NCBI GenBank assembly: GCA_021151625.1
Contig: JAGKWY010000010.1
Location: 4,065-68,064, forward strand
Direction: 5' to 3'
DNA from: Gammaproteobacteria bacterium
GTDB lineage: Bacteria; Pseudomonadota; Gammaproteobacteria; Pseudomonadales; Cellvibrionaceae
Length of the DNA stretch: 64,000 nucleotides
Positions 35,101 through 47,100 of this stretch are shown here, piece by piece. A program made the position numbers and the translations under genes. Position 1 is the stretch's first letter. Every line of letters begins with the position of its first letter. Under the pieces are notes generated by a model. That model was not told where the DNA came from, did no database searches, and saw nothing but the letters and a program-made list of their open reading frames with translations.

Positions 35101-38100
35101 GTACACAGGCTTGTGCGGTTTGCTCCGTATCCAGATGGATGCGCAATGCAAGGCTGTTGACCATTAACCCGGGAATGTTAGTGAACTCCGTCTGGCTGCG
35201 GCCTGAAACCGGTATGCCAATGGCCATATCGGTTTCGCCGCTGTAACGCCACAACCAAAGCGCATAGGCTGTTAAGGCGACCGCAAAGACACTGGTGCCT
35301 TGTTGTTGCGCGAAATTTTCCAGTGCGTTTGTTAAATCTGTATCCAACGGCAACGAAAATTCTGCACCCGCCGTGCTGCGTTCAGGTGAGCGGGGGAAGT
35401 CCAGCGGTAATTCCAATACTGGTGGTAATTGGTGGAAACGGTTTAACCAATGGTGTTTTTGCGTTTGGTAATTGGTTGTGTGTTGCCAATGTGATTGCCT
35501 GTTGATTAAGGCCGCATAATCGTATTCAGGTACAGATAGCATTTCCCCCTTGTATAACACCATGAGTTCGCGCAGCAAAATTTCAATGCTGACACCATCG
35601 GCAATAATGTGGTGCAAATCCATTAACAGCCAATAAGTTTGGGTGCTTTCAATGTGTAGTAATTGAATGCGCATTAATGGTTGCTGATGCAAATCAAAAG
35701 GCTTAACCCAATTAACCAGGTGTGTATCCAGCTCCTCTGCTGAAATTGCGCAGTGCTGAATAGTGATAGGTTCATGCGTAAGGGTTTGCATTGGCTGTCC
35801 TTCATGGATAGCAATGCGTACGCGCAAAATACTGTGGCGCTCCACCAATTGTTGCAAGGCAGTTTCCAGTTGTTGCAGATTGGTGGTGTGTTGTAGTTGC
35901 GCTACAAAAGGAATGTTGTAGTTGGTGTTGGGGCCAGCCAGCTGATCCAATACATAGAGGCGCTGTTGCGCTGATGACAGTGGAATCCATTGCTCCGGCA
36001 TAAAGCAGGAGTTGTTATTGATAGGAGTGGTGAGTAATGCAGAAGATATTTTTTCTTCGGCAATAGTTGCAACTGCTTGAGCAACTTCTTTCATCTGTTT
36101 TTTATGCTTGGTGGTAATTAATTCTGCTTGTAGCACCAGTGTACGGGTTGAAAATAATTCCTTCAGTGAAATAGTAATATTCCACTCGCGCTGGATGCGG
36201 CTGGCGAGGGCTGCTGTATTTAAGGAGTGACCACCCAGGGCAAAAAAATCTGCATCCAGATGTGGTTCCGGAATTCCCAATAATTCTTGCCAGAAACTTG
36301 CCAGGCGAAGTTGTATTTTGCTGGTAGGTTTTTGTGCGTTGCTATCAGTAGTCAGGGTGGCATCGGGTAATGCGCGCTTATCCAGCTTGCCATTGGGTGT
36401 CATTGGTAATTGTGCGAGCGGAACATAGAATGCAGGTTGCATATAAGCCGGTAATTGATTGGCGAGTGCTTGTTTAATAGCAGCCAATGCACTATCAGTA
36501 GAAGCAACTTCCAAAGAAGCAACGTCCAATACCAGATAAGCAATAAGATAATTATTGCCGTGCGGATCTCGCTGGGCAATGACTGCAGCTTCATGGACTT
36601 CAGCCTGTTTGCGCAGGCAGGCTTCTATCTCGCCTGGCTCAATGCGATAGCCGCGTACCTTGACCTGCTGGTCGCCACGGCCCAAATAAATTAATTCTCC
36701 GGATTCACTCCAATAACCCAAATCGCCAGTGCGATAAATTCGTTCACCATTGGCCGCCAAAAATTCAGCACTGGAAAAATACGCATTACCCGTGAGGGCT
36801 GCAAAATCACTGACAGTTAAAAAACGCTCTTGTGTCAGAGAAGGCTTTTGCCAATAGCCGCGCCCCACACTGGCGCCGCCGATAAAAATTTCACCCAGCG
36901 CGCCGCGTGGTTGCAATTTTCCATGCCGATCCAGTAGATAAATCTCCGTACCGTTTATCGGTGTACCTATAGGAGGAATATCGGCAATGGCATGCTGGTG
37001 GCTCAACACCTGTGTGGTAACTACGTGGGTTTCAGAGGGACCATAATGGTTGTGCAACAGCACCTTGCTTGCTTGCAAGAACTGACGCAAATGGGGCGAT
37101 ACCAATAATTGTTCGCCGGCGGTAATAATCTGTTCGACACAAGCGGGAATCTGCGCAATTCGCTCCGGTGTGGAAAACAAAAACTTTAAATAGGCTGTGG
37201 GCAGAAAAAGTGTATCTATAGAATTTATGTGAATAAATTCCAGCAGATAGTCAGCGTCTCTCTTTAACTGCTCATCAATAATGTGCAGGCAGCCACCAGC
37301 AACCAGGGTGCTAAAAATTTCCTGGTAGCAAACATCAAAGCTGTGGGTTGCAAATTGCAAAACCTGTTTATTAAATTGCAGCAGTCCCTGGTTTTTTTGG
37401 CTATCAATCAATGCTAATAAATTGCGCTGTTCCAGCATTACCCCTTTGGGGGTTCCGGTAGTACCAGAGGTATAGATCAGGTACAGCAGTTGGGAGTTGG
37501 CCAGTGCTGGAAGTTCAATTGCATCTATAGATTCTGCAACAACAGGTGCCGCCAGCCACTGGCTAATAACATGTTGCTTAAGGTCTGGCCGTGCTTGTGC
37601 AAGTTCAGTGTTAACTTTATCAACCAGCACACAGCTAGCGGTGGAGTCGGTTAATAAGTAGTGAATACGCTCCTCGGGTAAATGCGGATCTATAGGGACA
37701 ACGACCGCACCGCTTTGCAAAATTCCCAAAAGTGCAGCAACCATCTGGCAGGACCTGTTGGCCAGCAGCGCTACAGGTTGTTCGCTGCTAATTCCCCGGG
37801 CGAGTAAATGCTGTGCGATTTGCCGTGCTTGTTGCGCAAGTTGGGTGTAATTAATTTGTGTTGTGCTATCGCATACGGCAAGCGCAGTGGGTGCTAGTTG
37901 TTGCTGTTGCAAAAAGCGAGTGATCAGATTGTCTGCTTGGGTCAGGGGAATTCGAGGTGCGGTGCCGAGTGCAATTAATTCCTGAATTTCTGCCGCCGCA
38001 GGAATAGCATTCGTTAATACATTGCTTTTTGAATCGACGCAGACTTGTGCGTTATCAACCCAGCTGCGCAATAACGCCAGCAGGTGTTCGGCGATACGCG

Positions 38101-41100
38101 CTACGCTAGCTGCAGGGTGTACCTGTGTATTCACAATAAAACGGAAACTTAATTGCTCTGCGGGTTGTACCAGTAAATTAAAATCGTAGTGGGTTTGCTC
38201 ATATAAACTGATCCGATCAATGCGCAAATTATTTCCCAGTAGCCGATCCTGTAGCGGATAATTTTCAAACACCAGCAGATGGCGAAATAAATCAGTAGCA
38301 ATATTGGCTGCACTGGCAATATCTGCCAAACCAATAAAGGCGTGTTGCTCCGCCTGTAAATGGGTATCTTGCAGCTTGCCCAGCCACTGCTGAATATCCT
38401 GTGTTGCAGAATCGTGTTGGTTAATGTGCGGGGCAGGGATGCGCACGGGAATGCTGTTAATAAATAACCCCAGCATATGTTCAATGCCGGCAACCGGTGC
38501 AGTCCGGCCAGATACCACACTGACAAATAATGCATCATCACTATTGTTGTAGCGCTGCAATAACAATCCCCAGGCGGCTTGAATCAATGTGCTGAGCGTT
38601 ACTTCATGGTACGCAGCCAGTTGTTGCAAACCCTGTAAATAATTGGCTGGCAATTGGTACTCGGTTTCTTGCAAGGAATAAACGGAATTCTCGGCAATTG
38701 TTTCGCCGGGAAGGCGAGTCTTATCATTAATGTCTGCCAGCTGTGCGCGCCAGTAAGCGCGCGCCGGTTCCGGATTTTGCTCGGCCAGCCATACCAGGTA
38801 ATCACCAAAATCAGCTGCTGGTGTTGTTGAATACTCTTCTGTTATTTGTTGCTCCGTTATTTGCTGTTCCGCCGGGTAAGGCAAACACGCGTGCTGTAAT
38901 TGTAGGTAGTTTCTTAACAGCTCATCAATTAAGGTCGCGCAGCTCCAGCCATCCAGAATCAAATGGTGATAAGTAAATAACAACAGGGATTTCTGCTCAT
39001 TAATCTTGAACAGGTGTAAACCCAGCAATGGTAATTGCCAATCAAAACCGGCAGTGCGCAGCTGATGTTTTTGTTGGCTAAGCCATTCTTCCTGTGCGTT
39101 GATTGCCAGTGTGGATATATCGCTAAATTTGACGGTGGTGCGCGCATTTTCGCAGACTATCTGCCGAACCTCTTCGGTGCCTTCCTGGATAAACAGGCTG
39201 CGTAAAATACTGTGCTTGCTACTCAGCTGGTTCAATGCTTGTTGCAATGGTTTTGCATCCAATGCCTGGTTTAGATATAACCCCAACTCTTCATAATAGA
39301 GTTGGCTTTCTGGTTGATTGGCCTGTTGTTGCTGTGCGTGGAAATAAATTCCCGCCTGGGTTGGTGTGAGTTTACGGATGGCAGTAATTGGTCCATGACT
39401 CTCCAATCGCTGCGCCAATTGCCGATAGGTTTCCAATGAGTAATGCGCATCACCCAAATCACTGGGTGTTTGCAACGCAATAGGTTGTTGGCAGCAATGG
39501 ACGGCAATCTCTAACAGCTGCGCACGCAGTAACTGATTAAATTTATCAACGCGGAATGCCGAAAATTGTTTGCCAGAATAATGAATAGTCCACTCCAATG
39601 TCCCATCTTTCACCGCCATAGTGATTTCAATACTATGGCTACGACAATTCTGTGGGCTTGAGTAAAGGCCTGTGCTGCAAAGTCGCCATGCCTGGTTGCC
39701 AGTATCCAAATGGCCAAGATAATTAAATAAAATATCCGGCCCACTGGTGCGCAATTGCTGTTGTTGTACTTCGGTACCAAAATATTTTAATAATCCAAAA
39801 CCAATGCCTTTATCGGGGATGCGACGCAAGGACTCTTTAATATTCTGGATCTTGTGATTAAGTGATGCACTTCTATCAAGATCAAGTACCCAGGGGAATA
39901 TTGCGGTAAACCAGCCTATGCTGCGCGAGCTATCCAGTGGGTCAAAGGGTAAGTGGCGGCCGTGGGATTCCAGATCCAGCGCGACGCGCAATTTTCCAGT
40001 CCACTGTTGCCAGGCCAATGCAAAGGCAGCGATTAATAAATCCTGGGTGTCGGTGTTATAGGCAGTATGCGCCCTGGTGAGCAGGGGCAGGGTTTCGTTT
40101 GTGGTTAGGCAATCGCTGATTGATTCTGTTTGCAGGTCGCCAGTAATTATTTCTTCTGCTTTTTCCAGCAGTGCAGCGGGAATTGATTTTTGCACTGCTT
40201 GCCAGTAACTGAATTGCTTTTGCAAATGGCTGGTTTGCACACAAGCCTTGCTCGCGTTAATCCATTGATTGGGGGTTGTTGATAATGGCAAGAATTGTAT
40301 TGGTGTGGCATCGCCCAGGTTTTGATAGAAATAATTAAGGTCATCCAACAGTATTCGCCAGGAAACCCCATCAATAATCAGGTGGTGAATACTAATGAGC
40401 AAATAATCTTGCGTTGCGGTTGATAAAACACCCGCCGCATAAAGTGCTTTGTCCAGTGCGATACTGTTATGCAGATCCTGCAGCAATTGGCTTAATTCAT
40501 ATTCAATCTCATCGCTATTGGCAGCAGTAATTTTGCGCTGGACCAATTGTGTATCTTTCCAGAGCTGTTGCTGATTATCCGTAATATGTAGCTGATATGG
40601 TTGCGCTAAAGCCTCTGTTTTGGTGGTAATGACTTTGGTACCAAGTAAAGGGTGCTGTTGCACCAGATTGTTTAATGCCTGGTGCAATTGGTTTTGAATA
40701 AAGCGCTGTGTTTGTAGAATGATGTACTGGCAATAGGCATTCGGTTGCGTCAGCCGCTGCTCAAAAAATGCTTGCTGAATCGGCGTTAATTCGATTTTCC
40801 CTGTCACAGGCTGGTGTGTCGTTGTTTGCGGTAATAGCTGTTGTAGCGTGTTTTGGCAAAGCAAGCGCACACTTGGATGCTTGAAAATATCTTTGATGCT
40901 TAGGGTGTATCCCTGTTGTGCCGCGCGCGCGCAAAATTGAATAGCGCGAATGGAATCACCACCATAGTGAAAGAAATTATCATCCAATCCCAAATGCGGG
41001 TTATTTAACAGTGCACGCATAATTTCCAGAAGCTGGCGTTCGCTGTCGCTGAGTTGCGAGTCATCGATAACCCTGGTGGAAACTTGTGCATTAATTTGCG

Positions 41101-44100
41101 GAGCTGGTAGTTGTTTACGATCAACCTTGCCACTGGGATTTAACGGCATTTTCTCCAGCACTACAAATTCGGCGGGCACCATATAATCAGGTAAGGATTC
41201 TGCGAGGTGGTACCCTAGTTGTTCAATGGTAACGGATGTGCGAGCTACCAGATACGCACATAAAAAATCTTGCCCGGCATTATTTTTGAGTGCAGTGACT
41301 GTGGCTTCGCGTACCGCGGCGTGCATTAGCAATGCATTTTCAATTTCACCGAGCTCAATACGGAAACCGCGAATTTTTACCTGGTGATCCAGTCGTCCCA
41401 GGTATTCGATATTGCCATCCTCCAACCAACGACACAAGTCGCCAGTGCGATACATGCGTTGCCCTGGGAAAAATGGATCGGACAAAAATTTCTCGGCCGT
41501 TAATTCGGGTTTATTAATATAACCGCGCCCAACACCTGTGCCGGAAATATACAGTTCCCCGGCAATTCCCTGTGCTACCAGTTGTTGTTGGTTATCGAGA
41601 ATATGCAAACGAATATTGTCGATGGGTTTTCCAATAGGAACGCGAGTTACCTTGCCGTTTACCGGGCAGTCGTAATAGGTCACATCAATGGCGGCTTCGG
41701 TGGGGCCATAGAGATTAATCAGCTGTGCGCCGGATTGCGCATAAATTAAGTGATTAAATTCCTCCACCTGATGCGGGTTCAAGGCTTCGCCACTGGCAAA
41801 TACAAAGCGCAAGCTATTCAGGTTCCAGTGGTTATGCTGATGGGCGGCCAAAAACTCCAGCGATGCGGTGAGCATGGAAGGCACAAAATGCAAAATGGAA
41901 ATACGCTGTGCTTCAATGCAGGAAAAAATCTGTTGCGGATCTTTTTCTGCCTCGGGCGCAATAAAATATACCGAGGCCCCCGCGAAGGACCACCAGAATA
42001 ATTCCCATACCGACACGTCAAACGTATAGGGTGTCTTTTGCAAAATGACATCGGAACAGGATAGGGGGTATTTATCCTGCATCCAGTAAATGCGATTCAC
42101 CACCGCACGGTGTTCGACCATGGCACCTTTAGGGCGACCGGTAGAACCAGAGGTGTAAATGATATAAGCCAAATCATCTGGCCCGGCTTGTAGTGGCGGG
42201 TTAGTTTCCGGGCCGCTTAATAGCGATGCATCATCCAGGGTAACTATTTTCCCCGCATATTGTGCGGCGCGCGTGCGATCCTTTGAGGTAGTAATTAATA
42301 CCGGCGCATCGCTGTCCGCCAGCATATATTCAATTCGCTCTGGCGGCAGAGTGGGAGCTATCGGCAAATAGGCTGCACCTGCTTTAACAATGGCGAGTAT
42401 CGCAATCGGCATTTCCAGGCTGCGCTCCAGCATTACCGCAACTATCTGGTTTTTGCCGATCCCCGCTGCAATCAGTTGATGCGCCAGTTGATTGGCTTTT
42501 GTATTGAGTTGGCTATAGCTGAGTGATTCTTCTGCAAAACCGACAGCGACTTGCTCCGGTGTTTTAACCACTTGCTGCTCAAAAATGCTGGCTAGCGTCT
42601 GGTGCTTCGGATAATGCTTTTCAGTGCTATTAAATTCATGCAGCAATTTGTAGCGCTCATGTTCATTTAACAAGCTGAGCGCACCTAATTGCGCAGTAGG
42701 TTGTTCCACCATCTGCTGCAAGAGCACAATAAAATGCTGGCCGAGTGTTTGGATGCGCTGCTCATTGAACAAGTGGCTGGCATATTCCAGTTCGAACTGG
42801 ATATGCGTGCCCTTATCAACAGCGTCCAACGTTAAATCGAATTTTGCTTGTTGGTAGGCGATAGCTAAGGGATTCACTACCAGTGTTGTTGTAGTAATTT
42901 CTGGTATTGCATCTGCTTGCAATACCAGCGCGCAGTCGAACAAGGGGTTGCGGCTTAAATCGCGCACTAGCCTGAGATCTTCAATCAGTTGTTCGAAAGG
43001 ATAGTGTTTGTGCAAAAACGCCTGACTGGTATTGGTTTTTATTTCTTGTAAAAACTCAGGCAAATATTTAGCGGGTGATGGATAAGAACGCAGGGGCAAG
43101 GTATTTACAAATAATCCCACCAACTCGCCAAAATTTTCGTCCGGGCGATTACTCACGGGAGTGCCTACTACAATATCTTCATGGCCTGTGTATTTGGCTA
43201 ACAGCAGGTTATAAGCTGCCAGCAATAACATAAATAAACTGACATTGTTTTGGCGAGCCAGGTTTCTAACTGCGTCACTGTGAGCCTCACTCAATGAGAA
43301 ACTGAGGCGTTTTCCAGAAAATTGTTGCTGGGCAGGGCGAGTGTAATCCGTTGGCAAATCCAGGCTGGGCAGGGTGCCGGAAAATTGTTGTTGCCAATAA
43401 TCTGCTGCCTGCTGCCACGCCGGGCTTTGCCGCCAAGCAGTTTGCAGTTGGATAAAATGACGATAATTAACGGGCAAGGGCGACAAATATTGCTGTTCGT
43501 AAAGCGCAAACAAATCGTGCAGAAAAATATTGATGGACAAACCATCGGCCACCAGGTGATGCATATCGATAAGCAAGACATATTCTTGCGCTTCACCTTG
43601 CCACAGTTGTGCGCGCACCAGTGGTGGATTATTCAAGTCGAATGGACGTACAAAATCCTGCAGTACATTCGCTAGCCAGCTGGATGCATCGGCGGAAATG
43701 CTTGCAGATGAATTCGAAGATAAATTAACCGATAAGGAGAGTGGTAATAATTTTTGTTCGAGCGAAAAATTATCGGCACTTATGAATTGCTGCAATAACT
43801 CGCCCTGGTTTTCATAGAAGCGACTACTCAATAGTGGATGGCGTGTTAGCAATTGCTTAAATGCAACTTCCAACTGCCAAAAATTTATTGGGCCGCTAAT
43901 TACAAAAGCGCCGTACATATTGTAAGCGGTTTCGGTAGTTTCCAGTTGCTGCAAAATATACAGGCGCTGTTGTGCGGAGCTGAGTGAAAATGGTGAGTCA
44001 ATCTGCACCTCAGTTTGCATTGATGTATTGCTTGGGTTAATTGCAGCGGTTGTGGTCGTTAACTTTGTTGTTAACAATCCGGCCAAGTCTGCCAGGCGTG

Positions 44101-47100
44101 ACTGCTGGAAAATATCGGCAGCTTCGGCCGCAATACCGGCTTTGCGCAGGCGATTAACCAGTTGGATATTGCTGATAGAATCGCCCCCCAAGCGGAAAAA
44201 ATCATCGTTGCAAGTTGGGCGTTCAACATTGAGCACTTCAACCCAAATTGCGGCAATGGCTTGTTCCAGCGGTGTCTGGGGTAATTCCTGCTCGCTACTG
44301 TTGGTGGTTAGATCTGGTTCAGCCAATGCTTTACGATTGATTTTGCCATTCGCGGTTAAGGGTAATACCTCCAGCCAGAGGTAAGCCGCAGGCAGCATAT
44401 AATCAGGTAAATTGTGTATCAGATCGTTAGCCAATAGTTCATTGGTAACCGGTGTTGTTTTAGCTACACAGTAAGCGGCGATATAATTTTCACCGCGCGC
44501 ATCGCGCCAGATTTTAACGGCTGCATCTTTTACTTGCGGGTGTTTCATGAGTGCCGCTTCAACATCGCCCAATTCAATGCGATAGCCGCGCACTTTCACC
44601 TGGTCATCATTACGGCTGCGAAAATGCAATTGGTGGTTATCGGTAAGCTCAACACTGTCCCCGGTTTTGTAAATACGTTGCAATTCCATGCCAGGCAGGG
44701 AATGCCAGATAAAACTGGCGGCGGTTTTTTCGGTATCGTGGATATATTCGCGCGCAAGGCAGTGACCACCGATATAAAGCTCGCCGGGCAAATTAAAGCC
44801 GGTGGGATAACCTTGTGGGTCGAGCACAAAATAATAACTATTGTTGATCGGGTGACCCAGGTGGATAGCACTGCTATCTATTCCTTTAAGTAATGCTGTT
44901 GACGACCAGACAGTGGCTTCGGTGGGGCCGTACATATTCCACAATTCTACTCGTGGAAACTGACCGAATTTTTCTAGTAATGCGGGAGGCAGGGCTTCAC
45001 CGCCGCACAGGGCTTTAAAGTTTGTATCGGGTTGCCAGTCGGCGTGGAATAACATCTTCCAGGTGGCCGGGGTGGCCTGCATCATATTCACATTGTGTGT
45101 TTGTATCAGCTCGCGCAGTGCAAATGCATCACGTACCTGATCGCTGGTGGCAAGCGCCAGTGTGGCCCCGTTAAGCAAGGGTAAAAATAATTCCAATACG
45201 TGAATATCAAAACTGATAGTAGTCACTGCCAGCAGTGTAGTGTTGGCAGTTATTCCAGGCGCAGTGGACATTGCCGTTAAAAAATTCGCCACACTGCCTT
45301 GCTCAATAGCCACACCCTTGGGAATACCGGTAGAGCCAGAGGTATAAATAACGTAAGCGAGATCCTTGAATGAATAATTGTTTGCCTGATGAATTTCAGA
45401 AGCTTGAGTGTTGCTAATCAGTTCAGGTGAAAATACACAGCAGTGAATTTTCATATTCGCAAACAGCGGCGTATAAACCGCGCGCGTAATAACCCATTGC
45501 AATTGCGAATGTTCTACCACTTGTTGCAAGCGCGCCGCGGGATAGTGAGGGTCCAGTGGAATATAGGCTGCTCCGGCTTTCCATATGCCCAGTAATATCA
45601 CTAACAAATCGCTGGTGCGATCCATGCATACGCCTATACCAGCTCCGCGCGAAATTTTCTGCGCGTTTAGCCAATGCGCAAATGCACTACTGGCCTGATC
45701 CAATTGTTGATAAGTTAAGGATTGGTCCAAGCCAATCACAGCGGTTTTATGCGGATTTTTTCGTGCTACCTGTGCAAATAAATCCAGCGCGTGGGGATAG
45801 TCTGCTACTGCAGGTGCAAATTGATTAATACCTTGCAGCGCTTGTAATTCGTACTCTGGTAGCCAGCTTACCTGGCGTAGCTCAGTGTCAGCTTGTGTTG
45901 CTAACAGGTTTATTAAATGGCGCAAGCGACCTTCAATCCAATGCGCGTCATTGGTGGAAAAAAAGTCGCTGTGCAATTGCAAATCAAATTCAAAATCGCC
46001 CGATGTGGCGTATTGGCGAATAAACACACTGAAAGGCGTTTGATCCTGGCGATGAGTCAGGGGCTTGGGGGTAATTTGTAGATCAGCGCTATTAATTTGG
46101 CTGTAGGCAAAATCCTCATAGGATACAAATACATCATAAAGCCGTTCGCGCCGTTCGCCGGTTGCATTATTGCTTTCCTTTTGGTTGACCAGCTGCTGGT
46201 TTATATCCCGATGTATTTGGCCGAGTGAATAATCCTGATGGCGAAAATCGCGCAATAAATTTTGTCGTATCTGCGCTAAGAGTTCGTTGTAAGAACTGGT
46301 TAGGGGCGCATTAATACGTGTGGGCGATGTATCTGCCAACATGCCGATGATCTGCTTGTTGCGTGCATTATTGCGCTTGTGCAAGGGGGTACCAATCACC
46401 AGGTCGCGGCTGCCGGTTGCACGCATAAAATAACAATAAACCAGCGCGAGCATTGCATGAAACGTGGAGGCATTTTGTTGTTTGGTCAGGGCTAGCAGTG
46501 GCGCAATGGCTGTTGCGCTGACCAAAAACTGATGGCGATTGCTGGTATAGCCTGATTTTGCAGTGAGCAAATTTTTACTGCGTTGTATCAATAAATGATC
46601 GGGGCTATTGGCTAGTCGCTCCTGCCAGTATGCGCGTTGTTTTTGCAGGTTGGTTGTTTTTGTATCAATAGGTTGTTGAGTTTTGCTTTGGATAAATTCC
46701 CAATAGTCGGGCGATGGAAGAGGGATGTTGCCATCTTCGCTGTGGTAATTATCCATAACGCGTTTAATAAACAGCGCATAGCTCCAGCCATCCATAATCA
46801 GGTGATGGGTTTTTAAATAGAGCCAGTGCTCATCTTGCGCAATTTTGCAAATGGCGACTTGAAAGAGTGATTTATGCAGGTTCAAGGGTATTGCAAAGTT
46901 GTGTTCTAGCCACTGCTGTGCTTTGCCACAAGCTTCCTGCCGGTTTTGCGTAGCCTGATAAAAATCCAGCCATTCAATTGCTGGTTGTTCAGGCGGCAAC
47001 AGGTATTGCTGTGGCAGTTCTGTGGATAAATCCAGCTGCAAATGAAATGCAGATTCTGTTTGGATAACTGTACTAACTGCAGAGATTAAGCGCGCTGCAT

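Noticed and set aside
38149..38541. Frames of 60-130 codons inside the NRPS gene on either strand
   Set aside because: They are shadows of the NRPS frame without ribosome binding sites or recognisable products.
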